A stretch of DNA of 16,916 nucleotides from CAYZBM01 sp964476705 (GCA_964476705.1 CAYZBM010000045.1:1-16916), one strand, 5' to 3'; counted from the stretch's first letter, positions 8,993-16,012 are shown. The notes: generated by a model from the sequence alone, not told the origin. Made by a program: numbers and translations.

Positions 8993-9805
8993 ATGCAACA
9001 TCAAACATTATTTGTCTTCGACATTGAAACTATATACGATATTAGAGCTGCAAAAGATCTAACAGGTATTGATAGTGATTCTCCTCAAGTTTTACGTAAA
9101 AGTTTAGAAGACTATCATTTAAGTATTACTGATGGTAATAATTCATTTCCAAGGCAGCCATTTCATAAAATAATAGCTATTAGTTATTTAGAAGCTGATA
9201 TACATCGCGGAAAAAATGGTGAAGTCTATAATTTAAGAAATATTCGCTCTGGAGGCAAGATAGACTCATCAGAAAAAGAGTTGCTAGAGGGTTTTTTTAG
9301 TTATTTAGAACGTTCAAAACCAAGATTAGTAAGTTATAATGGTAGATCTTTTGATCTTCCGGTATTAAAATATCGTGCTATGCTCCATGGAATAAGTGCT
9401 GGGTGGTTTTATAGTGCTGGAGATAAGTGGAATAGTTACAATTCACGTTATTCTTTAGATTGGCATTGCGATTTACTCGATGCTTTGTCAGATTTTGGGG
9501 CTTCCGCTCGTTGTAAATTAAACGAAATTTGTGCTGTTTTGGGTTATCCTGGCAAGATTGGAGTTGATGGTTCGATGGTAAGTGGTCTTTATGATGAAGG
9601 CCGATTGCAAGAAATACGTGACTATTGTGAGACGGATGTGCTAAATACATATTTAGTTTATTTAAGATATATGCAGCATAAGGGAGAATTAAGTTTGGAG
9701 AATTATAACCAGGCTATTGCAGATGTAGTTTTATTTCTTGAAAATAATAAGGATGAAAAAAAACATTTTGCTGATTTTTCTGAAGCTTGGAAAAAATGTG
9801 TATAG
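8993..9805 (+). CDS. PolB-like 3'-5' exonuclease (DEDDy family)
   Basis: Predicted DNA 3'-5' exonuclease of the DnaQ-like superfamily, of the PolB-like stand-alone type (Pfam DNA_pol_B_exo2). The acidic residues are visible in order: D10-I-E12 (FVFDIET), D121 in SYNGRSFDLPVLKYR, and Y211...D215 in YCETDVLNTYLVYLRY, giving the DEDDy pattern. The length of 270 residues is usual for the family. The start is ATG at 8993, without a good Shine-Dalgarno. It faces away from the M48 protease gene. The TAG stop (9803-9805) lies inside the TATAGTA end of the repeat element that begins at 9801, so the present C-terminus (KKCV) may have been set by that insertion. A role in DNA repair or proofreading is inferred from the family. 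Confidence 0.9.
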   Translation: MQHQTLFVFDIETIYDIRAAKDLTGIDSDSPQVLRKSLEDYHLSITDGNNSFPRQPFHKIIAISYLEADIHRGKNGEVYNLRNIRSGGKIDSSEKELLEGFFSYLERSKPRLVSYNGRSFDLPVLKYRAMLHGISAGWFYSAGDKWNSYNSRYSLDWHCDLLDALSDFGASARCKLNEICAVLGYPGKIGVDGSMVSGLYDEGRLQEIRDYCETDVLNTYLVYLRYMQHKGELSLENYNQAIADVVLFLENNKDEKKHFADFSEAWKKCV

Positions 9806-9958
9806 TATTTTAAGTTTGAAGTGATCCTTCAATAAAACATAAAATATAATATATATTTTTTCAGGATAACCTGTCCTTAGATTTAGTCCTGGATGTAGCA
9901 TTATAGAAATAATTAAACATATGTATTATTGTGATAAATTATTTCTTAATCTACTATA
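9801..9958 (+). repeat. MITE-like palindromic element, copy A
   Basis: 158-bp element bounded by TATAGTA and CTACTATA. It shares with the three other copies the core GATCCTTCA-TAAAACATA, then TTTTTTCAGGATAACCTGTCC, then TTAGATTTA and GGATGTAGCATTATAG. The first part of the core (ATCCTTCA-TAAAACATA) is an imperfect inverted repeat of the TATGTTTTTTCAGGAT type segment, so a hairpin is expected; copy A has lost some of this pairing. It lacks about 11 bp near the left end compared with copies B and C. No coding capacity. Confidence 0.82.
9929..9957 (+). promoter_or_regulatory. Candidate hisS promoter formed by the end of repeat copy A
   Basis: TTGTGA (9929-9934), a 17-base spacer and TACTAT (9952-9957) resemble a sigma-70 promoter, ending 30 bp before the hisS ATG. 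The -10 lies inside the conserved right end of the element. The match is visible; activity is inference. Confidence 0.45.
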
Positions 9959-9987
9959 GTTAAATAATTTTATTATTGAGATTTGAT

Positions 9988-11232
9988 ATGACTGAGAAAA
10001 TGAATTCTGTACGTGGAACAAAAGATTTATATCCTGAAGAATTTATAAAACATCGTTTTGTTACCGATATAGCTGAAAAAGTAGGAAAATTATATGGTTT
10101 TTCAGAAATGGCAGTGCCAATTATTGAGTTCGCTGGAGTTTTTAAAAAAACTTTAGGTGAAGAGTCTGATGTGGTTGGTAAAGAAATGTATGTTTTTTCC
10201 GATAGAGGCGATAATGAACTTTGTCTGCGGCCAGAATTTACCGCGAGTATAGTTCGTTCTTTTATTAATTCTAATATGCAAGAATCATTACCTTTGAGGT
10301 TATATACTAAAGGTCCATTATTTCGTTATGAACGTCCGCAAATGGGTAGACAAAGGCAATTTCATCAAATTAATTTTGAGGTTATTGGAGCTAAAGAGCC
10401 ATTTGTTGATGTTGAGTTAATTGCTTTAGGGAATAGAATTATCCAAGAATTAGGAATAGCAGATTGTATAAATATTGAAATTAATTCTTTGGGTGATGAA
10501 GAATCACGGAAGTCTTATCGGGATAATTTAATTGCTTATTTTAATGATTATAAAGAACAATTATCTGAAGATAGTAAATTGCGATTAATTAAAAATCCAA
10601 TGAGAATTTTAGATTCTAAAGATGAAAATGATAAAAAAATAGTAGCAAATGCTCCAATTATGGATGATTATTATTCTGCTGAATCTAAAGATTTTTTTGC
10701 TAAAGTCCAAGAAGGATTAAATTTGTTGGGTATAAATTATAAAATAAACTCAAAATTAGTTAGAGGCCTTGATTATTATTGTCATACTGTATTTGAATTT
10801 ACTACAAATATGCTGGGAGCGCAAAATACAGTATTAGCCGGTGGGCGTTATAATGGTTTAGTTAAGTTGATGGGAGGTCCAGATACTCCGGCGGTTGGTT
10901 GTGCTGGCGGGATAGAAAGATTGGTAGGCTTATTGGATGCAAAGAGCAAGGAATTTAGAAAAGAATCCGTTGTAATATTGTTGCCGATAGGCGAAAATGC
11001 TGAAAAATCCTGCTATAATATAGCTAATGATTTAAGGAATAATAATATAAATACAGAAATAATGATTGCAGGAAATGTTAAAAAGCGTATGAAGAAGGCT
11101 GACCAAAGATCGGCAGATAAAGTAATTATCTTTGGTGATGAAGAAATTTTAAGTGGAAAAGTTAAAATTCGTAATATGCAGACAGGTACCGAGCAAGAGG
11201 TAAAAATTGTAGATATAGTATCTAATATCTAA
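9988..11232 (+). CDS. hisS: Histidyl-tRNA synthetase
   Basis: Class II aminoacyl-tRNA synthetase charging tRNA-His in the cytoplasm. Numbered from the ATG at 9988, the 414-residue protein shows the N-terminal RGTKDL segment (9-14), the PEFTASIVR element (82-90), motif 2 (FRYERPQMGRQRQFHQINFE, 112-131), the HisRS-specific LVRGLDYY (257-264), and motif 3 GCAGGIERL (304-312). The anticodon-binding domain covers about 330-414. The frame is open upstream to TTG at 9976, but ATG 9988 has GAG at a fair distance and gives a normal N-terminus; ATG at 10000 is a weaker alternative. prfA follows 39 bp downstream, so the two are probably co-transcribed. Upstream is repeat copy A, which may contribute the promoter. 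Confidence 0.96.
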   Translation: MTEKMNSVRGTKDLYPEEFIKHRFVTDIAEKVGKLYGFSEMAVPIIEFAGVFKKTLGEESDVVGKEMYVFSDRGDNELCLRPEFTASIVRSFINSNMQESLPLRLYTKGPLFRYERPQMGRQRQFHQINFEVIGAKEPFVDVELIALGNRIIQELGIADCINIEINSLGDEESRKSYRDNLIAYFNDYKEQLSEDSKLRLIKNPMRILDSKDENDKKIVANAPIMDDYYSAESKDFFAKVQEGLNLLGINYKINSKLVRGLDYYCHTVFEFTTNMLGAQNTVLAGGRYNGLVKLMGGPDTPAVGCAGGIERLVGLLDAKSKEFRKESVVILLPIGENAEKSCYNIANDLRNNNINTEIMIAGNVKKRMKKADQRSADKVIIFGDEEILSGKVKIRNMQTGTEQEVKIVDIVSNI

Positions 11233-11271
11233 GGTTCAAACGGTTATTTTTAAATTAAAGGATAATTTATA

Positions 11272-12351
11272 ATGAGTATTAAAAATACTATTCTTGGTGA
11301 AAGATTAGAGAAAATACTGGCAAGACATAAAGAAATAGAGAAAAAAATTGCAGATCCAATGGCTCTTGGTAAAGATGAATTTGTAGCTTTATCGAAAGAA
11401 TATGCTGATCGAAATATTCTGGTTGAAAAAACAGGAGAATATTTTAAAGCTCTACAAGAATCAACAGATCTAAATGAGCTGTTAAGTGATCCAGAAATGA
11501 AAAATATTGCTCAGGATGAATTAATAACCTTATCCAGAAAAATAACTGATCTAGAAAAAGAAATTCAACTCGCTCTTTTACCTAAAGATCGGGATGATGA
11601 AAAAAATGCTATTATTGAGGTTAGGGCTGGAACTGGTGGTGAAGAAGCGGCTTTGTTTGCTTGTGCTTTATTTAGAATGTATCAGCGTTATGCTGATAGA
11701 AAAGGTTGGAAGTTTGAAATTCTATATGCTTATGAAACAGGTACCGGTGGTTATAAAGAAGCGGCGGGGAGCATTTCAGGAAAAGGAGTGTTTGCTCGGT
11801 TAAAATTTGAATCTGGAGTGCATCGAGTCCAAAGGGTTCCAGCAACAGAATCAAGTGGTAGGGTTCATACATCAGCGGCTACAGTTGCGGTATTGCCTGA
11901 GGCTGAAGAGGTAGATATTCATATTGAAGAGAAAGATCTGCGGATAGATATATTTAGATCTTCAGGGCCTGGGGGACAATCGGTAAATACTACAGATAGT
12001 GCGGTTAGAATTACTCATATTCCAACTGGAGTTGTGGTTTCTCAGCAAGATGAAAAATCCCAGCATAAAAATCGGGCGAAGGCCATGAAGATTTTGCGTT
12101 CAAGATTATATGAAGCCGAGAGAGAAAGAATTGAAAAAGAAAGAGCTATGCAAAGAAAAGGGCAAGTAGGTTCAGGAGATCGTTCAGAAAGGATCAGAAC
12201 GTATAATTTCCCTCAAGGAAGAGTTTCTGACCATCGCATTAATCTAACCTTATATAAAATAGAAGAGATAGTTTTAGAAGGTGATTTGGATGAAACTATA
12301 GAGGCGTTGATTGCGGATTATCAGGCTACTTTACTTGCGAATGCCTCATAG
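11272..12351 (+). CDS. prfA: Peptide chain release factor 1
   Basis: Releases the nascent chain at UAA and UAG codons. The 359-residue protein is full length for RF1. It shows the coiled N-terminal domain 1, the stop-codon-recognising PAT tripeptide (190-192, in RVQRVPATESSGRVH), which identifies RF1 rather than RF2 (SPF), and the catalytic GGQ (234-236, in SSGPGGQSVNTTDSAV). AAAGGA at 11257-11262 lies nine bases before the ATG, a good ribosome-binding site. The gene sits between hisS and prmC; PrmC methylates the GGQ glutamine of this protein, so the neighbours work together. Confidence 0.97.
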   Translation: MSIKNTILGERLEKILARHKEIEKKIADPMALGKDEFVALSKEYADRNILVEKTGEYFKALQESTDLNELLSDPEMKNIAQDELITLSRKITDLEKEIQLALLPKDRDDEKNAIIEVRAGTGGEEAALFACALFRMYQRYADRKGWKFEILYAYETGTGGYKEAAGSISGKGVFARLKFESGVHRVQRVPATESSGRVHTSAATVAVLPEAEEVDIHIEEKDLRIDIFRSSGPGGQSVNTTDSAVRITHIPTGVVVSQQDEKSQHKNRAKAMKILRSRLYEAERERIEKERAMQRKGQVGSGDRSERIRTYNFPQGRVSDHRINLTLYKIEEIVLEGDLDETIEALIADYQATLLANAS

Positions 12352-12375
12352 TTTTTCGCAAATGGTTTTGTGTAT

Positions 12376-12405
12376 ATACATTCATTTCAATTAAGAAATA
12401 CTATA
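12376..12405 (-). repeat. Solo end fragment of the MITE-like family between prfA and prmC
   Basis: Thirty bases, from ATACATTCATTT to AATACTATA, are identical to 15048-15077, the outer end of repeat copy C. The core of the element is absent, so this is a truncated relic. It lies 24 bp past the prfA stop. It falls inside the in-frame GTG-started extension upstream of prmC. Confidence 0.8.
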
Positions 12406-12432
12406 TATGAATTTATTATTACAAATAATATA

Positions 12433-13299
12433 ATGGAAGAATCATTAACAATTGCGCAAATATTAGTTCTAGGCAAAACTCTGCTTAAAAATAGAGGAAT
12501 AGATAGTTTTGTTCTCGATGCAAATGTTTTATTATGTTACAGTTTGAATTGTAGTCCTGAAGATCTTTTGCGGGATGCTTTAAAAGTTATAGATAAAGCT
12601 AATATAGAAAAATATAAATCATTATTAGTAAGGCGTTACAATTATGAGCCTGTAGCCTATATTATAGGAAAAAAAGAGTTTTATTCTCAAGATTTTATTG
12701 TCAATGATTCAACTTTAATACCCAGACCAGATAGTGAGATTTTGGTAGAATCGGTAATTAAATATATAAAAAACAATGTGCGCAAAAGAGTAAATATCCT
12801 TGATTTAGGTACAGGTAGTGGCTGTCTGTTATTAAGTATATTGGCTAATACTGAAGATAGCTTTGGTTTTGGAGTAGATATCCAGCAAAAAGCTATTAAT
12901 ACAGCTATTTTAAATGCTAGCAATTTAGGGCTTGCTAAACGGGTAAAATTCGATATAACCGATTGGGTAAGTATGGTGGACGGGGAATATGATATAATTA
13001 TTAGTAATCCACCTTATATTAGTATAGCTGATATATCCTGTTTAGACCCTAGTGTAGTTAAGTATGAGCCTATTAAAGCCTTAGATGGTGGCGATGATGG
13101 TTTGGCTTGTTATAGGCAATTAGCTCCGATTATTGGGCGTAATTTAAAGCCAGAGGGAATATTTTTTCTAGAGTGTGGGATTGGTCAGCATAATGATGTT
13201 TCCGATATAATGGCTGAACATGGCTTTAAACTATTAGGTTTTGAGCATGACTTGGCTGGAGTTAATCGTTGTTTAAAATTTACAAATGGAACTGCCTAA
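12433..13299 (+). CDS. prmC: Release factor glutamine N5-methyltransferase
   Basis: SAM-dependent enzyme methylating the Gln of the GGQ motif of release factors. Numbered from ATG 12433, the 288-residue protein has an N-terminal helical domain (1-75), then the methyltransferase fold with motif I LDLGTGSGC (123-131), the acidic GVDI (147-150) and the catalytic NPPY (192-195, in IISNPPYISIAD). Length fits stand-alone PrmC. The frame is open back to GTG 12370, but those 21 extra codons translate a relic of the repeat family, do not look like PrmC, and have no better ribosome-binding site. I therefore prefer ATG 12433. Prolonged read-through from GTG cannot be excluded. It is not fused to TrmB, unlike the protein in Rickettsia. 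Confidence 0.94.
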   Translation: MEESLTIAQILVLGKTLLKNRGIDSFVLDANVLLCYSLNCSPEDLLRDALKVIDKANIEKYKSLLVRRYNYEPVAYIIGKKEFYSQDFIVNDSTLIPRPDSEILVESVIKYIKNNVRKRVNILDLGTGSGCLLLSILANTEDSFGFGVDIQQKAINTAILNASNLGLAKRVKFDITDWVSMVDGEYDIIISNPPYISIADISCLDPSVVKYEPIKALDGGDDGLACYRQLAPIIGRNLKPEGIFFLECGIGQHNDVSDIMAEHGFKLLGFEHDLAGVNRCLKFTNGTA

Positions 13300-13371
13300 A
13301 ATTGATTCTTTTAAATAATCTAATTTTAACAGCTATAAAATAACTATAAAATCAATAAAAAAAGAGTATCT

Positions 13372-13722
13372 ATGCAGCAAAGACGTTTTCAAGATAAAAG
13401 AAGTAGTAATTACAAAGGTAAAAGAAGTACAAGTTCAAGCTATTCAGGTTATTCTAATCATTCAGGTAGTTCTGGAAGTTCGGCCCAGAAATATGAAAAA
13501 GCTAAGCTTATGCGCTTTAAATATCTTGATAAAGCTAAGGATGCTTTGGCTATGGGCGATAGAGTTAGTGCGGAAAATTATTTTCAGTATGCGGATCATT
13601 ATACTCGTATAATGGAAGGAGATGGCAATTTTTCTAGTCCTACTCAGCCTTCGATTGCTGAGTCGAATACATTAGAAAACGAAGAAAATTCATTTAATTC
13701 TGATAATTCTGAAAATTATTAA
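13372..13722 (+). CDS. DUF4167 domain protein
   Basis: Small alphaproteobacterial protein of unknown function, often encoded next to prmC. The 116 residues begin with a basic, Ser/Gly/Tyr-rich low-complexity segment (1-38). The conserved block follows (about 40-83: AQKYEKAKLMRFKYLDKA, then DALAMGDRVSAENYFQYADHYTRIM), matching the DUF4167 pattern of repeated Asp-Arg-Val-Ala-Glu-Asn-Tyr-x-Gln-His/Ala-Asp. The tail is acidic and Asn/Ser-rich (NSFNSDNSENY). The basic, disordered N-terminus suggests nucleic-acid binding, which is inference. It lies 72 bp after prmC and probably ends the hisS-prfA-prmC unit. Confidence 0.88.
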   Translation: MQQRRFQDKRSSNYKGKRSTSSSYSGYSNHSGSSGSSAQKYEKAKLMRFKYLDKAKDALAMGDRVSAENYFQYADHYTRIMEGDGNFSSPTQPSIAESNTLENEENSFNSDNSENY

Positions 13723-13741
13723 AGTTTTTATTGCAAAAACT
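13723..13741 (+). terminator. Weak hairpin after the DUF4167 gene
   Basis: AGTTTTT and AAAAACT form a 7-bp stem with an ATTGC loop immediately after the stop codon. No T-tract follows, so it is at best a weak terminator or a 3'-end stabiliser. Confidence 0.3.
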
Positions 13742-13772
13742 CTCATAGCGTAATAGAACCTAGCGACTATAA

Positions 13773-13805
13773 AAATATTATCTTTAAGTTTATAAGATAA
13801 TATTT
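13773..13805 (+). terminator. 12-bp perfect hairpin between the DUF4167 gene and tRNA-Ser
   Basis: AAATATTATCTT (13773-13784) pairs perfectly with AAGATAATATTT (13794-13805) around a nine-base loop. It lies 10 bp before the tRNA. It may end the hisS-DUF4167 transcript or guide processing of the tRNA 5' end. The T-run is short (TTT within the stem). Confidence 0.45.
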
Positions 13806-13815
13806 AATCTGGATT

Positions 13816-13905
13816 GGAGGGGTGGCCGAGAGGCTGAAGGCACTTTCCTGCTAAGAAAGTGTAGGGGTAACTCTACCGTGGGTTCGAATCCCACTCCCTC
13901 CGCCA
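13816..13905 (+). tRNA. tRNA-Ser (anticodon GCT)
   Basis: Class II tRNA with encoded CCA. The acceptor stem GGAGGGG pairs with TCCCTCC (last pair G-T). The anticodon arm CTTTC-CTGCTAA-GAAAG carries GCT, which reads AGC/AGT serine codons. A long variable arm (TGTAGGGGTAACTCTACC region) is typical of serine tRNAs, and the T-loop is GGTTCGAATCC. The discriminator is G at 13902 and CCA occupies 13903-13905. Confidence 0.97.
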
Positions 13906-14018
13906 CACTTCGCTCTTGGAGCACCGCGCGAGCTTACGCCGGACGCGCCATAGGCGCGTATAAGTTAGACATAAGTTATACGAAAGCATTTATGTTTTAA
14001 GTATAAAGCGAAGTAGTG
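13906..14018. repeat. GC-rich folded block directly after tRNA-Ser
   Basis: The block starts at the base after the tRNA CCA and is more GC-rich in its first half than the surroundings. CACTTCGCT (13906-13914) pairs with AGCGAAGT(A)G (14007-14016) with one bulged base, closing the block. Inside are a perfect hairpin ACGCGCC-ATA-GGCGCGT (13943-13959) and a competing stem CGTATAA/TTATACG (13957-13963 with 13976-13982). It looks like a palindromic repeat element or a structured RNA tail. I found no second copy in the window and no reading frame of note. Confidence 0.5.
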
Positions 14019-14139
14019 TCCGCCGAAGCTTATAGCCAAAGAGACGATAGTTAATGAACCTATATTTATGCAAAGAGAGTAATTTTGATATTCTCTCGCG
14101 TAGTTGGACTTTCTTAGTTATTTTGAAAAATTTATATTA

Positions 14140-14336
14140 TATAGTATTTCATGATTGAAATGAATGTATTTTTGGATCCTTCAGTAAAACATAAAATAGT
14201 ATTATAATGATATGTTTTTTCAGGATAACCTGTCCTTAGATTTATTCCGGGATGTAGCATTATAGATAGCAGATCGCTGATCTGCTAAATTTATTATATA
14301 TGTATTTTACTGTCAATTCTTTCTTAATCTACTATA
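14140..14336 (+). repeat. MITE-like palindromic element, copy B
   Basis: 197-bp element from TATAGTATTTC to CTACTATA, in the same orientation as copy A. It has the core GGATCCTTCAGTAAAACATA ... TATGTTTTTTCAGGATAACC, in which ATCCTTCAGTAAAACATA and TATGTTTTTTCAGGAT form an imperfect stem. It also contains its own perfect hairpin AGCAGATC-GCT-GATCTGCT (14268-14286). It ends one base before the stop codon of the lipoprotein gene (14338-14340). Confidence 0.85.
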
Positions 14337-14337
14337 T

Positions 14338-14880
14338 TTATAAATAGGAAAGAATATCAACTATATTGGTATTTTTGGCAACACCTTCTGATTTCCATAA
14401 AATTTTTCCATTTGTATCAAGCAGTAAGGCGTAAATCTTATCTTCTTTCATTCCGGTAATTCTAAAAAATTCTTCTCGATTAGTGTAGACTGTAATAGTG
14501 CGTTTTCTCGCGATTTCATCAGGAATTCCAAGGCGCATACCATTATTGACCCAGATTCTGCCAAGAGCTGAAATTTCATATATTAGAGGAATCTCATAAA
14601 AACTTAAATTTGGATTTTCTTTTAAAATTGGTTCTATCGCTTTAATCCAAGTGTCAACTTCTTCCTGTTGTTCACGTTTAAATGCAACGACTACTAGGTT
14701 AAATTTATTATTAAAAACAGCCGGAAGTTCCTGCTTTTTACCATCCAGATTAATCCCAGTTATTTTAGGAAAATAGCTGTTTTTGTTAGCTTCGATTTTT
14801 GAATTTTCCCCGGCTCCAATCATGCATGATTGTAAAGCTAATAACAAAAATAATTTAATTATATTTTTCATATTTTTCAT
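14338..14880 (-). CDS. Thioredoxin-fold lipoprotein resembling ATP10
   Basis: 180-residue protein with a lipoprotein signal: positive N-terminus, hydrophobic LFLLLAL, and lipobox LQSC with the Cys at about residue 19. The mature part suggests a thioredoxin-like fold: a PKITGINLDGKKQELP entry, a strand NLVVVAFKR, DTWIKAIEPIL, a YEIPLI strand, then VYTNREEFFRITGM and ALLLDTNGKILWKSEG. This order resembles the mitochondrial ATP10 family (assembly factor for the F0 part of ATP synthase) and related bacterial proteins. It lacks a CxxC, so a redox role is unlikely. The start is ATG 14880; an in-frame ATG at 14871 is possible. The gene is bracketed by inverted repeat copies B and C, and copy C may supply its promoter. 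The ATP10 resemblance is from memory and moderate. Confidence 0.75.
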   Translation of the reverse strand: MKNMKNIIKLFLLLALQSCMIGAGENSKIEANKNSYFPKITGINLDGKKQELPAVFNNKFNLVVVAFKREQQEEVDTWIKAIEPILKENPNLSFYEIPLIYEISALGRIWVNNGMRLGIPDEIARKRTITVYTNREEFFRITGMKEDKIYALLLDTNGKILWKSEGVAKNTNIVDILSYL

Positions 14881-14900
14881 AAAATTTACCGTTAATTATA

Positions 14901-15077
14901 TATAGTAGATCAAGTAATGATTTGCTATTTTTTTAAAAAAATAAATCATTAATATGATGCTGCATCCCGGAATAAATCTAAGGATAGGTTATCCTGAAAA
15001 AACATATACTTACAATACTATTTTATGTTTTACTGAAGGATCCATAAATACATTCATTTCAATTAAGAAATACTATA
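14901..15077 (-). repeat. MITE-like palindromic element, copy C
   Basis: 177-bp element between TATAGTAG (left) and TACTATA (right), inverted relative to copies A and B. Read on the minus strand it matches copy B closely from the TATAGTATTTC end through the core to GGGATGCAGCAT, then diverges. The sequence TAGATCAAGTA appears at both borders (from about 14905 and about 15075), perhaps a target-site remnant. Its conserved right end is 21 bp upstream of the lipoprotein start. Confidence 0.85.
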
Positions 15078-15100
15078 GATCAAGTATTAATCTACTCTTC

Positions 15101-15127
15101 TTGACCTATATCAATTACAGATATTGT
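15101..15127 (+). promoter_or_regulatory. Candidate ompW promoter
   Basis: TTGACC (15101-15106) and TATTGT (15122-15127) resemble -35 and -10 boxes, but the spacer is only 15 bases. It lies between copy C and the ompW start. Weak call. Confidence 0.3.
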
Positions 15128-15164
15128 TAATCTGCGTATGTTCCCAGGAAATAAATACTTATAA

Positions 15165-15791
15165 ATGGGAAAAAATATGAAAAGAATTAGTTTGTTATGC
15201 GGCTCAGCTTTGCTAGCTGTTATTGGTTTTACAAATAGTGGTTTTGCTGCGGAAAATAATGAGAAATGGCTTATAAGAGTTAGATCTATTTATGTTGCAC
15301 CTAGTGAGAGCAGCAATGTGTCTATTGGTGGTAAGGCTAATGTCGATAATAAAGTTGTTCCTGAAGTAGATGTTAGTTATTTTTTTACTTCTAATATTGC
15401 ACTTGAGCTTATAGCTGCAACATCTAAACATAATGTTAAATTAAACCATGGTACTAATTTAGGTGATGTTTGGTTATTGCCACCTACATTAATGTTGCAA
15501 TATCATTTTACTGATGTGAAATACGTAAAACCTTATGTAGGTGCTGGTGTAAATTATACTCATTTTTATAATTCAAATGCTGGGGACCTTAATTCAGTTC
15601 ACTATAAAGATAGTTTAGGTGGAGCATTACAGGCAGGTGTTGATGTTCCTATTAAAAATAATTGGTATTTTAATTTTGATGTTAAGAAAATATGGATTAA
15701 TAGTGATGTTAAATTTAATGATGGCGCCGTTCGTGCTAGCGTTGATATAAATCCTTGGGTTGTAGGTACAGGAATAGGTTACCGTTTCTAG
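15165..15791 (+). CDS. ompW: OmpW-family outer-membrane protein
   Basis: Small eight-stranded beta-barrel porin of the outer membrane, possibly passing small hydrophobic molecules. The 208-residue protein is close in length to E. coli OmpW. The signal peptide (MKRISLLCGSALLAVIGF) ends near GFA|AEN. Family features follow: KWLIRVRSIYVAPS, VPEVDVSYFFTSNIALELIAA, LGDVWLLPPTLMLQYHF, KPYVGAGVNYTHFY, and the C-terminal VVGTGIGYRF ending in Phe, the barrel-assembly signal. The start at 15165 has AGGA 14 bases upstream. ATG 15177, preceded by GGGA at seven bases, gives a more standard signal peptide and may be the real start. It has a strong terminator and no same-strand partner, so it is probably transcribed alone. 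Repeat copies C and D flank it. Confidence 0.88.
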   Translation: MGKNMKRISLLCGSALLAVIGFTNSGFAAENNEKWLIRVRSIYVAPSESSNVSIGGKANVDNKVVPEVDVSYFFTSNIALELIAATSKHNVKLNHGTNLGDVWLLPPTLMLQYHFTDVKYVKPYVGAGVNYTHFYNSNAGDLNSVHYKDSLGGALQAGVDVPIKNNWYFNFDVKKIWINSDVKFNDGAVRASVDINPWVVGTGIGYRF

Positions 15792-15813
15792 GATTTAGTT
15801 GTATGAAGAGAAG

Positions 15814-15853
15814 GGCTGCTAATTATTTTTAATTAGCGGCCATTTTTTATTTT
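15814..15853 (+). terminator. Rho-independent terminator of ompW
   Basis: GGCTGCTAATTA and TAATTAGCGGCC form a 12-bp stem with one T-G pair and a TTTT loop, followed by ATTTTTTATTTT. It starts 22 bp after the ompW stop. This is the clearest intrinsic terminator in the window. Confidence 0.9.
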
Positions 15854-15858
15854 CTTAT

Positions 15859-16012
15859 TATAGCAGTTAAAGCTTGCGCTTACCTAATTTTTTTAAGGAT
15901 CCCGGAATAAATCTAAGGACAGGTTATCCTGAAAAAACATATCCTTATAACAAATTTATGTTTTATTGAAGGATCTATTTAAGTGGGGTGTTTTTCAACT
16001 TCTTTTACTATA
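15859..16012 (-). repeat. MITE-like palindromic element, copy D
   Basis: 154-bp copy in the same orientation as C. The core (15896-15976) from GGATCCCGGAATAAATC through AGGACAGGTTATCCTGAAAA to TTTATTGAAGGATC is well conserved. The ends are degenerate (TATAGCAG left, TACTATA right), making it probably the oldest copy. It starts right behind the ompW terminator. Confidence 0.75.

Noticed and set aside
9378..9650. Minus-strand open frame of 90 codons
   Set aside because: It is wholly inside the exonuclease gene, with a His/Asn-rich sequence expected of an antisense reading.
11594..11872. Two overlapping small frames inside prfA
   Set aside because: Both are alternative-frame readings of a well conserved gene.
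12687..12923. Minus-strand frame inside prmC
   Set aside because: Antisense reading across conserved methyltransferase motifs.
13816..13905. tRNA-Ser as a phage or island attachment site
   Set aside because: No integrase and no second copy of the tRNA 3' end are visible in the window.
14060..14110. Hairpin around AGAGAG...CTCTC before copy B
   Set aside because: Only five consecutive pairs and no T-tract; too weak to call.
15213..15431. Minus-strand frame inside ompW
   Set aside because: Antisense to the signal peptide and first barrel strands; no ribosome-binding site or family resemblance.
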